12,247 nucleotides of DNA. Source: Propionibacteriaceae bacterium. Its GTDB lineage: Bacteria > Actinomycetota > Actinomycetes > Propionibacteriales > Propionibacteriaceae. The position numbers were made by a program, and so were the translations under genes. The DNA is taken from the NCBI GenBank assembly GCA_031282235.1, contig JAITED010000040.1, positions 1 through 12,247 of the forward strand. Direction: 5' to 3'. Positions 6,739 through 12,247 of this stretch are shown here, piece after piece. Under the pieces are notes generated by a model. It was given only the letters and a program-made list of their open reading frames with translations, ran no database searches and was not told the DNA's origin. Position 1 is the stretch's first letter. Every line of letters starts with the position of its first letter.

Positions 6739-7596
6739 TCAGTTCGCCGCGGCGACCAGAGCCTCAATTCTCGGCGGCTCGTACTCCAAATCGGGCTCCG
6801 AATCAGATGTACGGCTAAGGATAGGGGAGATAGTCTCAGGATTCACCGCCAGCGTCTCGTCCGGCATGGCTAGGGCGGCGACGGCGTAGCGGTACATGAT
6901 GAGGTCAAGCAGCCGCTCGTCACAGCCCAGTGGGGCACTCACCGCGATAGCCCCGGAAGCCAACGCTTGTTCCACTAGCGTGTTGTACGCGGCATCGGGC
7001 GCTAAAAATAGCGCTCCTACGGCGGTGGAGCGGCGGCCTTGGGCGCGCAGTGCCGCGAGCGCCATAGCGATAGAGGGGCCGGAGTTGTCGGCGTATGCCA
7101 CTTGCACCGGCAGATGGTGATGGGTGCGCCATTGGCGTACTCGGCGGGAGAGCAGCGCACTGCCGCGCGAATCCCCAACGCTGGACGCTGCCAGCACCAG
7201 CGAGTCGAGTTCAGTGGCTCGCGCTGCGCTGAGGGTTTGATGCAACTTGAGGTCAAGCACCGTGAGCAGTTCGACTGCCGGGCCGATGGGGTGCGATATG
7301 GCGATGCTCTGGGCAGGGTAGGTGGTGCGCAGTTCATCAATCTGCCGTTCCACCTCGGGGGGAGGGTCAACGGCGCGTGTGAGGTCGAGTGGCACAAAAA
7401 CTATTTCATCAAACCCGTTCATGACGAGTTCGGAGGCGACTGAGTTCGGGTCAAGCCCCGGTTTAGTGGTGGAGGCCGCGCGAATCGGCAGTTTTGGGCG
7501 CAGTTCTTGCATCTGTTTACATATCAGATTGGTGATTTGCAGGGCGCTTTCGTCTGCGCAGCCGCAGAGCAGCAGAACCAACGCCGGAGCCGACAT
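6739..7596 (-). CDS. CbiX/sirohydrochlorin-chelatase-like protein lacking canonical histidines
   Basis: This 285-residue protein has the two-lobed plan of CbiX-type sirohydrochlorin chelatases, which insert Co or Fe into sirohydrochlorin. Lobe 1 (about 4-120) contains LVLLLCGCADES, where chelatases have a GHGS/HGSRD loop, VPLDLTRAVDPPP (69-80), where they have a GYHV-type strand, and the HPIGP (102-106) equivalent. Lobe 2 (about 130-243) has LVLAASSVGDSRG, NSGPSIAMALAALRAQG and a LFLAPDAAY stretch (197-204), where a histidine is common. The first-lobe His is replaced by Cys11 in a CGC triplet and the second position lacks His, so normal chelation is doubtful. The ATG at 7596 is chosen because AAGGGGGG lies six bases upstream; an ATG at 7614 would add six residues. 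The acidic C-terminal tail of about 40 residues is outside the family fold. The remote family call is moderately sure. Confidence 0.7.
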   Translation of the reverse strand: MSAPALVLLLCGCADESALQITNLICKQMQELRPKLPIRAASTTKPGLDPNSVASELVMNGFDEIVFVPLDLTRAVDPPPEVERQIDELRTTYPAQSIAISHPIGPAVELLTVLDLKLHQTLSAARATELDSLVLAASSVGDSRGSALLSRRVRQWRTHHHLPVQVAYADNSGPSIAMALAALRAQGRRSTAVGALFLAPDAAYNTLVEQALASGAIAVSAPLGCDERLLDLIMYRYAVAALAMPDETLAVNPETISPILSRTSDSEPDLEYEPPRIEALVAAAN

Positions 7597-7602
7597 CCGG
7601 CA

Positions 7603-7610
7603 CCCCCCTT
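7603..7610 (-). promoter_or_regulatory. Shine-Dalgarno of the CbiX-like gene
   Basis: AAGGGGGG on the minus strand ends six bases before the ATG at 7596 and decides that start over the ATG at 7614. Confidence 0.6.
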
Positions 7611-7763
7611 GCATATCCGTGCCTGCGTGATGCTTGCAGAACCGTGGGTTTATCTGAGTCTACGACAAACCCCCCGGTATTTGGGAACAGCCACAGCCAG
7701 ATTTTTTAGTAAATTTCTCGTAAATCTTAAGTTTGGGTGGAGTGTTGGGGGGCTAGGGCGGGG

Positions 7764-7777
7764 TTTGAGGCCTCAAA
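7764..7777. repeat. 14-bp perfect palindrome, candidate operator
   Basis: TTTGAGGCCTCAAA is a perfect uninterrupted dyad directly after a G-rich run. It could be a dimeric repressor site for the divergent CbiX-like gene or the tRNA operon; no function is established. Confidence 0.5.
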
Positions 7778-7817
7778 GTCGTCGAAACCGCCATTTATAG
7801 CGTCTCCCACCAGCGCG

Positions 7818-7866
7818 TTAGCAGCGCTTGGGCATAAGTTAGTTAGCGGCGATTAGTCGGTGTTAG
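7818..7866. repeat. Five helically phased TTAG repeats upstream of the tRNA promoter
   Basis: TTAG occurs at 7818, 7839, 7843, 7853 and 7863. Four of the five are separated by 21, 14 (10+4) and 10-bp steps, and the last copy ends one base before the -35 box. Short AT-rich motifs repeated about every helical turn upstream of a stable-RNA promoter may bind RNA polymerase or an activator. Confidence 0.35.
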
Positions 7867-7867
7867 T

Positions 7868-7896
7868 TTGTTACCCGGTGTGGTTTCTACTATGCT
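7868..7896 (+). promoter_or_regulatory. Promoter of the tRNA cluster
   Basis: TTGTTA (7868-7873), a 17-bp spacer and TATGCT (7891-7896) form a good sigma-70/SigA-type promoter. Initiation would fall near 7903, about 20 bases before the first mature tRNA. Confidence 0.75.
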
Positions 7897-7924
7897 CGTA
7901 TCCGCGCTCCTCTCATGGAGTAGT

Positions 7925-7997
7925 GCGGACGTGGCTCAGTTGGTAGAGCATCACCTTGCCAAGGTGAGGGTCGCGGGTTCGAGTCCCGTCGTCCGCT
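7925..7997 (+). tRNA. tRNA-Gly (anticodon GCC)
   Basis: A full cloverleaf is visible: acceptor GCGGACG/CGTCCGC, anticodon stem TCACC/GGTGA with loop TTGCCAA (GCC at 7958-7960), and T arm GCGGG-TTCGAGT-CCCGT. The discriminator is U, as expected for bacterial glycine tRNA. No CCA is encoded. Confidence 0.97.
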
Positions 7998-8020
7998 CGG
8001 AGGAGCCTCGGAGCTGAACC

Positions 8021-8041
8021 ATCGGGACGCTTCTTCCCGAT
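8021..8041 (+). other. Hairpin between tRNA-Gly and tRNA-Cys
   Basis: ATCGGGA (8021-8027) and TCCCGAT (8035-8041) form a perfect 7-bp stem with a 7-base loop, followed by only two more T residues. It may be a processing signal in the polycistronic tRNA precursor; the short T run makes it a poor terminator. Confidence 0.4.
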
Positions 8042-8063
8042 TTCACAAAAGGGAGCGCAACGC

Positions 8064-8134
8064 GGTGGAGTGGCCGAGAGGCGAGGCAACGGACTGCAAA
8101 TCCGTGTACACGGGTTCAAATCCCGTCTCCACCT
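8064..8134 (+). tRNA. tRNA-Cys (anticodon GCA)
   Basis: Acceptor GGTGGAG/CTCCACC, anticodon stem ACGGA/TCCGT with loop CTGCAAA (GCA at 8096-8098), and T arm ACGGG-TTCAAAT-CCCGT. The discriminator U73 is a known cysteine identity element. No CCA is encoded. Confidence 0.97.
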
Positions 8135-8186
8135 CGAAGGAACGTTAGTGAATACGGCAGTCGTATCTCACCAACAACCCTTGCAA

Positions 8187-8258
8187 GGGCGGCTGGCGCA
8201 GTGGTAGCGCGCTTCCTTGACACGGAAGAGGTCACTGGTTCAAACCCAGTGTCGCCCA
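8187..8258 (+). tRNA. tRNA-Val (anticodon GAC)
   Basis: Acceptor GGGCGGC/GTCGCCC (one G-U pair), anticodon stem CTTCC/GGAAG with loop TTGACAC (GAC at 8219-8221), T arm ACTGG-TTCAAAC-CCAGT and discriminator A. It reads GUC and GUU. It is a near-copy of the next tRNA; no CCA is encoded. Confidence 0.97.
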
Positions 8259-8273
8259 CTACAACTAAATCAA

Positions 8274-8345
8274 GGGCGTATGGCGCAGTGGTAGCGCGCT
8301 TCGTTCACACCGAAGAGGTCACTGGTTCGAACCCAGTTACGCCCA
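8274..8345 (+). tRNA. tRNA-Val (anticodon CAC)
   Basis: Acceptor GGGCGTA/TACGCCC, anticodon stem CTTCG/CGAAG with loop TTCACAC (CAC at 8306-8308), T arm ACTGG-TTCGAAC-CCAGT and discriminator A. It reads GUG. It lies 15 bases after the Val-GAC gene and differs from it at 8 of 72 positions. No CCA is encoded. Confidence 0.97.
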
Positions 8346-8436
8346 CAGTAAATCTGAGTCGTTCGTTACCCCAACTTCGTGCTGTTCAGGTAGGCTGGCT
8401 CTTTGGCAACGGGGAGTTCAACTTCTGGGTGCCCAA

Positions 8437-8507
8437 GCGGATGTAGCTCAATGGCAGAGCTCCAGCCTTCCAAGCTGGTCATGCGGGTTCGATTCCCGTC
8501 ATCCGCT
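8437..8507 (+). tRNA. tRNA-Gly (anticodon UCC)
   Basis: Acceptor GCGGATG/CATCCGC, anticodon stem CCAGC/GCTGG with loop CTTCCAA (TCC at 8469-8471), T loop TTCGATT and discriminator U. CCA follows directly at 8508-8510, so this is the only one of the five with an encoded 3' CCA. Confidence 0.96.
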
Positions 8508-8547
8508 CCAAGTGTGTAAACCAGGAAATACGTAAACCGGATGAGTC

Positions 8548-8553
8548 AAGGAG
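8548..8553 (+). promoter_or_regulatory. Shine-Dalgarno of tig
   Basis: AAGGAG ends five bases before the GTG at 8559 and favours that start over the in-frame ATG at 8541. Confidence 0.7.
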
Positions 8554-8558
8554 AAAAA

Positions 8559-10052
8559 GTGTCCAGTACGGTGGAGACGCTCAGCGAAACCCAAGTGAAA
8601 CTGAGCATTGAGATAGCGTTTGAGAAGCTGCAGCCCGCGCTTGATAAGGCGTATCGGCAGATTGCTACCCAAGTGAATATCCCAGGGTTCCGGAAAGGGA
8701 AGATTCCGCGGGCGCTGATTGACCAACGCTACGGTCGGATTTCGCTGCTGCAAGAGGCGCTGAACGAGATACTGCCTGAGGTGTACGGCGAAGCGCTGGC
8801 GGAGCATGACCTGACCCCGCTGGGGCAACCGGAGATTGACATCGCCCAATTAGAGGATGGCAAACCGGTGCAGCTTACCGCCACCACCGCTGTAGTGCCC
8901 GAGTTCTCACTCCCAGATTTCGCCACTATCACAGTGGATGTTGACCCGGTGCAGGTGTCGGAAGCAGACGTTGATGCCCGGCTAGAGATGCTTAGGCAGC
9001 GTTTCGCCAGCTATACGGAGTTAGAGCGGGGCGCAGCAACAGATGACGTAGTCATCATCGATTTGAGCGCCGCAAAAGATGGCGTGGAGTTCTCGGACTC
9101 CGACGCGCACGGCATGTCGTATCGCGTCGGTGCCGGTGGGCTAGTCGATGGTCTGGATGCGGCTATCGCTGGGTTGAGTGCGGGCGAGTCGCGTACATTC
9201 ACCTCTACGCTGGTGGGCGGCGTGCATGAGGGCGAAACCGCCGACATCACCGTCACGGTGCGCAAAGTGCAGCAGCAGGTGCTACCGGCGGTGGATGACG
9301 ATTTCGCGCAGTTGGTTAGTGAATACGACACCGCCGCCGAGATGCTGGCGAGTCTTAAAGACTCGCTGCTGCGCTCCGGACGGCTAGACCAAGCCAATGT
9401 GGTGCGTGACAAGGTGCTGGATGAGGTGATTGCCCAAACGCCGTTCCCGCTGCCCGCGAATCTGGTTGACGAGGAGTTTGAGCCGCGCAAGCAACAACTC
9501 ATCGGACAGTTGGCACAGTTGGGGATGAGCGTAGCGACCTATCTGGAGCGCAGCCCGGAGGAAACCGTAAAAGATGAGGACGAGTTCTGGGCGCAGTTCA
9601 GGGAGCGTACCGAGCGGGGCATCCGGGCACAAATCATCCTTGACAAGGTGGCGAATGCTCGCGCTATCGGCGTCACCCAAGATGACCTCACCGGATTGTT
9701 GCTCCAGAAAGCCGCCGAGAACGGCACCACGCCGGAGGAAGAAGCCAAACACCTAACCGAACACGGCCACATGCAGGAGTGGTTGGGCGACATTCGCCGC
9801 GGCAAAGCTGTGGGGCTAATCGTGGGCGAAGCCACCGTAACCGCTGGCGGCACAGTGCTGGATATGGCACATCTACGCTCCGACGGCACCTACGAGGAAC
9901 CGACGGCAGACGCCGCAGCCACTGCGGAAGAAACGAAACAGTCCACCACTACGAAAAAGGCCGCTACCGCCAAGACGGGCGCAAAAAAGACGCCAACTGC
10001 TGCCAAGGCCGACGAGACTGAGAAACCCAAGGCCAAAAAGTCCACCAAGTGA
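8559..10052 (+). CDS. tig: Trigger factor, ribosome-associated chaperone
   Basis: Trigger factor binds the ribosomal exit tunnel and shields nascent chains. The ribosome-binding domain is at the N-terminus with the signature GFRKGKIP (residues 43-50), followed by an FKBP-type PPIase domain (about 155-245) and the long helical C-terminal chaperone domain (about 250-435). The start at GTG 8559 is preferred: it has AAGGAG five bases upstream, and its first residues (SSTVETLSE) align with the usual start of actinobacterial trigger factors. ATG 8541 would add six residues. At 497 residues it is longer than the usual E. coli-type length (about 430) because of an Ala/Thr/Lys-rich, low-complexity tail of about 45 residues. 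It lies about 50 bases after the last tRNA without a visible terminator, so read-through from the tRNA promoter is possible. Confidence 0.96.
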   Translation: MSSTVETLSETQVKLSIEIAFEKLQPALDKAYRQIATQVNIPGFRKGKIPRALIDQRYGRISLLQEALNEILPEVYGEALAEHDLTPLGQPEIDIAQLEDGKPVQLTATTAVVPEFSLPDFATITVDVDPVQVSEADVDARLEMLRQRFASYTELERGAATDDVVIIDLSAAKDGVEFSDSDAHGMSYRVGAGGLVDGLDAAIAGLSAGESRTFTSTLVGGVHEGETADITVTVRKVQQQVLPAVDDDFAQLVSEYDTAAEMLASLKDSLLRSGRLDQANVVRDKVLDEVIAQTPFPLPANLVDEEFEPRKQQLIGQLAQLGMSVATYLERSPEETVKDEDEFWAQFRERTERGIRAQIILDKVANARAIGVTQDDLTGLLLQKAAENGTTPEEEAKHLTEHGHMQEWLGDIRRGKAVGLIVGEATVTAGGTVLDMAHLRSDGTYEEPTADAAATAEETKQSTTTKKAATAKTGAKKTPTAAKADETEKPKAKKSTK

Positions 10053-10066
10053 CAACTTCGAGTAGG

Positions 10067-10072
10067 TAGAAT
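10067..10072 (+). promoter_or_regulatory. Putative -10 box for the leaderless permease gene
   Basis: TAGAAT, close to TATAAT, is followed by seven bases and then GTG at 10080. No Shine-Dalgarno sequence lies between, and no consensus -35 is seen. Confidence 0.5.
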
Positions 10073-10079
10073 CCGAACT

Positions 10080-11237
10080 GTGGCAGACGACTTGACCCCT
10101 CCCGCGCCGGACGCAAAAAACGGCCTACCGCGTTTCGTAGTCGGCATGATTGGTTTGGCCGGTGCGCTGGCCTCCCTAGTGCTGTTACGCGAGTTCGCGG
10201 CGTTCACTGCACCATTATTTTTGGCGCTGAACCTGATTATCGCCGCCTACCCGCTGCACACTTTCTTAGTGTCTAAAGGGGCTCCCGCTTGGGTGGGGGC
10301 TACGGTGATGGCGCTGGCAGTAGTCGTAATCCTGCTGTTGGCGGTGGGCGCTATCGTGTGGGCAGTAAACGAGATGATTGATGTGCTGCCAAACTACAGT
10401 GCGGAGTATAACCAGGTGATGAACGCTATCATCGACCTGATAAGGAAGTTTGACCCCGATATTGATACGACGGGCATCATGGATTTACTGAAAATGGTAG
10501 ACCCGAAGTCAATCGTTGATGTCGCCACCGGGCTGCTCTCGCAGACCTACGCCATCTTTGGAGGGGTGGCGGTCATCGTCGCCAGCCTAGTGTTTTTCGC
10601 AATGGATGCCCCCGGGTTTGCCGCCCGGGTGCGGCTGTCGTCTAAAGCTAGCCCGCACATCGCGCAGGTGATGCAATCTTTCAGTTCTGGGGTGCGCCGC
10701 TACTGGCTGGTTACGACATTCTTTGGCATCATCGTGGCGGTGTTGGACGGCGGGGCGCTGGTGGCGCTGAGTGTGCCGCTGCCGTTTGTGTGGGTGATGT
10801 TCTCGTTCCTCACCAACTACATCCCGAACGTCGGTTTCGTAGTCGGCCTGCTGCCGCCCGCGCTGATGGCGCTGCTGGCGAACGGGTGGCAAAACATGGT
10901 GATTTTGATAATCGCCTACTCGGTGCTCAACTTCGTAGTGCAGTCCATCATTCAACCACGCTTCACCGGTGATGCGGTAGGGGTCACTGCGTCCGTATCG
11001 TTCGTCTCGCTGTTGCTGTGGGGTTGGGTGTTCGGCGCACTGGGGACGCTGCTCGCCCTGCCGATGACGTTGATGGTGAAAGCAGTACTGTTGGACATCG
11101 ACCCCAACACCAAATGGTTGGACGCGCTGATTTCCTCCAACCCCTACGGGACTACGAGCGGAGCTGTCGCGAAACCTGCGCGTAAACCCAAAAACCGCAA
11201 ACTGACCCTCCTCAAAACAAACACCGCCCAGCCATAA
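10080..11237 (+). CDS. AI-2E/PerM-family membrane transporter
   Basis: This 385-residue integral membrane protein fits the AI-2E transporter (PerM) family. Hydrophobic segments lie at about 18-36, 42-64, 72-98, 157-176, 208-235, 237-265, 271-290 and 305-338, as expected for eight membrane helices. Between helices 3 and 4 is the family's long hydrophilic stretch. Signature blocks are NYIPNVGFVVGLLPP (246-260) and the QPRFTGDAVG segment (292-301). Members export diverse solutes or act as Na+/H+ antiporters; the substrate cannot be predicted. The GTG start lies seven bases after TAGAAT with no ribosome-binding site. It sits between tig and clpP1, which are often adjacent, so it looks like a lineage-specific insertion. 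The C-terminus is basic. Confidence 0.9.
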   Translation: MADDLTPPAPDAKNGLPRFVVGMIGLAGALASLVLLREFAAFTAPLFLALNLIIAAYPLHTFLVSKGAPAWVGATVMALAVVVILLLAVGAIVWAVNEMIDVLPNYSAEYNQVMNAIIDLIRKFDPDIDTTGIMDLLKMVDPKSIVDVATGLLSQTYAIFGGVAVIVASLVFFAMDAPGFAARVRLSSKASPHIAQVMQSFSSGVRRYWLVTTFFGIIVAVLDGGALVALSVPLPFVWVMFSFLTNYIPNVGFVVGLLPPALMALLANGWQNMVILIIAYSVLNFVVQSIIQPRFTGDAVGVTASVSFVSLLLWGWVFGALGTLLALPMTLMVKAVLLDIDPNTKWLDALISSNPYGTTSGAVAKPARKPKNRKLTLLKTNTAQP

Positions 11238-11351
11238 ATACGGGGTGTGCGGAAGCCATAAAACATCGCTACATACGAATGGGGGCACGCTGTTAGCGAA
11301 TATTATGGTAAGCAATCAAAAAATGTCCCCCCGAACAGGTAGGTTTTTCTC
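11238..11351 (+). promoter_or_regulatory. clpP1 promoter region
   Basis: This gap holds a ClgR-like box (11288-11298), TATTAT (11301-11306) as a good -10 element, and AGGTAGG (11337-11343) eight bases before the GTG of clpP1. No consensus -35 is seen 17 bases before TATTAT (the bases there are AATGGG), which would fit an activator-dependent promoter. No terminator for the permease is evident. Confidence 0.5.
11287..11300. promoter_or_regulatory. ClgR-like operator (CGC-N5-GCG)
   Basis: ACGCTGTTAGCGAA contains CGCT-GTT-AGCG, an exact CGC-N5-GCG dyad with the flanking A/T preference reported for ClgR sites in Corynebacterium and Mycobacterium. ClgR is the activator of clp protease genes in those genera. 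Its position immediately before the -10 of clpP1 supports the call. Confidence 0.55.
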
Positions 11352-11963
11352 GTGATAGAAGTTCCTCGTATGGCCGCTACGCCTCCTTTAGGGGGCATGA
11401 CCGACAATGTGTATCAATCGTTGCTCGCCAACCGCATCATCTTTTTGGGCTCAGAGTTGAAGGACGAGAACGCCAACGCCATCTGCGCCCAGATGTTGCT
11501 GCTCAACGCTGAAGATCCGCAGAAAGACATCTACCTCTACATCAACTCGCCCGGCGGCGTGGTTGATGCGGGGATGGCAATCTACGACACCATGCAGTGG
11601 ATTAGTAACGATGTAGCCACCGTCGCTATGGGGTTGGCTGCCTCCATGGGGCAATTCCTGCTGTCGGCGGGCACTAAAGGGAAACGTTTCGCGCTGCCGC
11701 ACGCCCGTATTTTGATGCACCAACCCTCCGGCGGGGTGGGCGGCACGGAAACCGATATCCGGATTCAAGCCGAACAGTCGCTCCACACCAAAAAGGTGAT
11801 GCGGGAGTTAATCGCGCAACACACCGGCCAAACGTTGGAGCAGATTGAGGCCGATTGGGATCGGGATCGCTGGTTCACTGCCGACGAGGCGTTGGAGTAC
11901 GGCTTCATCGACCATGTTTATGAACGTGCCTCACAAATCAAATCCGCTAGTTCCATCAAGTGA
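11352..11963 (+). CDS. clpP1: ATP-dependent Clp protease proteolytic subunit ClpP1
   Basis: ClpP forms a 14-subunit barrel that degrades proteins fed by ClpX or ClpC; in actinobacteria two different subunits, ClpP1 and ClpP2, assemble together. The 203-residue protein has the full serine-protease triad: S98 in GLAASMGQ, H123 in ILMHQPSGG and D172 in DWDRDRW, with the same spacings (25 and 49) as E. coli ClpP. Also visible are YINSPGG (63-69) and the EALEYGFID end (179-187). The GTG start at 11352 has AGGTAGG eight bases upstream; ATG 11370 has no such signal. The first residues may be a propeptide. The next gene, clpP2, begins 20 bases later, and a ClgR-like box precedes the gene. Confidence 0.96.
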   Translation: MIEVPRMAATPPLGGMTDNVYQSLLANRIIFLGSELKDENANAICAQMLLLNAEDPQKDIYLYINSPGGVVDAGMAIYDTMQWISNDVATVAMGLAASMGQFLLSAGTKGKRFALPHARILMHQPSGGVGGTETDIRIQAEQSLHTKKVMRELIAQHTGQTLEQIEADWDRDRWFTADEALEYGFIDHVYERASQIKSASSIK

Positions 11964-11983
11964 AAATCGGGGGCAAAAGCAAC

Positions 11984-12247
11984 ATGAATAACACAACGTA
12001 TGATTTCAACCCCGGTTTCACTACGACGGGCGGCACTCCTGCGTACACCCGCCCCCGGATGGATTACATCATCCCGCAGTGGGAGGAACGCACCAGCTAC
12101 GGGGTGCGCCGAGTTGACCCGTACACCAAACTGTTTGAAGATCGCATCATCTTTTTGGGCACGCCCATCAGCGACGAGATTGCTAACGCGGTGATGGCGC
12201 AGTTGCTCTGCTTGCAATCGCTCGATTCGGAGCGCCAAATCAGCATC
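11984..12247 (+). CDS. clpP2: ATP-dependent Clp protease proteolytic subunit ClpP2, 5' part
   Basis: Eighty-eight codons from ATG 11984 reach the right edge without a stop. The protein aligns with actinobacterial ClpP2: an extended N-terminus ending in IPQWEERTSYG (about 30-40), VDPYTKLFEDRIIFLGTPI (44-62), then MAQLLCLQSLDSER. The catalytic Ser, His and Asp lie beyond the window, so activity cannot be judged. Its coding sequence starts 20 bases after the clpP1 stop, so the two form one operon, and GGGGG (11969-11973) is the only ribosome-binding-like sequence. It is a different subunit type from ClpP1, not a recent copy. Confidence 0.93.
   Translation, partial: MNNTTYDFNPGFTTTGGTPAYTRPRMDYIIPQWEERTSYGVRRVDPYTKLFEDRIIFLGTPISDEIANAVMAQLLCLQSLDSERQISI

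Larger units (their letters stand above)
7597..7924. other. Gene-free intergenic region between the CbiX-like gene and the tRNA cluster
   Basis: No convincing coding sequence is present. From left to right it holds the Shine-Dalgarno of the leftward gene, an AT-rich patch (about 7710-7734) with an imperfect GTAAAT direct repeat, a G-rich run (7735-7763, runs of 3, 6, 3 and 4 G), the palindrome at 7764-7777, five TTAG copies (7818-7866) and the tRNA promoter (7868-7896). The leftward promoter is not clear. Confidence 0.7.

Noticed and set aside
7735..7763. Second G-quadruplex (runs of 3, 6, 3 and 4 G)
   Set aside because: The first loop is nine bases, longer than the usual limit; noted only as a G-rich run.
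8201..8446. Open reading frame with a repeated ARF-x-x-TEEVTGSNPV peptide
   Set aside because: It is the two near-identical valine tRNA genes read as protein; the repeat mirrors the tRNA duplication.
7925..8510. CRISPR-like or mobile repeat array
   Set aside because: All repeated sequence here is explained by five tRNA genes with complete cloverleafs.
10587..11315. 242-codon minus-strand frame over the permease
   Set aside because: Gln/His/Arg-rich antisense shadow of the AI-2E-family gene, typical of reading a hydrophobic gene backwards.

Overview
The window is a conserved housekeeping stretch of an actinobacterial chromosome. The main grounds are the neighbourhood dut - DUF3710 - TRAM-type RNA methyltransferase - dxs, convergent with RNase D/HRDC and DUF3000, and then tig - clpP1 - clpP2. 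As recalled from family knowledge, these groupings are typical of Actinomycetota (compare the Mycobacterium tuberculosis Rv2697c-Rv2680 and tig/clpP1/clpP2 loci). By eye the G+C content is moderate rather than very high and intergenic gaps are short, which would fit an Actinomycetaceae-like lineage. The genus cannot be fixed from the sequence alone.

Layout. At 1-285 (minus) lies the start of a DUF4235-like membrane protein that runs off the left edge; its second half is strikingly AT-rich and does not look like the family. A divergent intergenic region (286-472) holds a GCGCGCGCG run and a strong G-quadruplex motif. From 473 to 4912, on the plus strand, come dut, a DUF3710 gene with an FPE tandem repeat, an m5U-type RNA methyltransferase and dxs. 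From 4859 to 7596, on the minus strand, come RNase D (its 3' end overlaps dxs by 54 bp), DUF3000 and a CbiX/sirohydrochlorin-chelatase-like protein whose metal-binding histidines are missing. A gene-free stretch (7597-7924) carries a 14-bp perfect palindrome, helically phased TTAG repeats and a good promoter. That promoter precedes five tRNA genes (Gly-GCC, Cys-GCA, Val-GAC, Val-CAC, Gly-UCC; 7925-8507). Then follow trigger factor, an AI-2E/PerM-family permease, a ClgR-like operator, clpP1 and the 5' end of clpP2, which is cut by the right edge.

Function. The left half combines nucleotide hygiene (dUTPase), RNA modification, the first step of the MEP isoprenoid pathway and RNA processing. The right half is a protein-biogenesis block: tRNA supply, ribosome-bound folding (trigger factor) and ClpP1P2 proteolysis. 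Several genes (dut, dxs, DUF3000, the permease) have a TAnnnT -10-like hexamer ending 6-7 nt before the start codon and no Shine-Dalgarno sequence. This suggests leaderless transcripts, which are common in actinobacteria. Others (DUF4235, the CbiX-like gene, tig) have clear Shine-Dalgarno sequences.

I see no phage, CRISPR, complete insertion sequence or obviously new multigene system. The most unusual items are the CbiX-like protein without its histidines, the composition break inside the DUF4235-like gene, the G4/GC-repeat block at dut, the ClgR-like box before clpP1 and the tandem valine tRNAs with compensatory changes.
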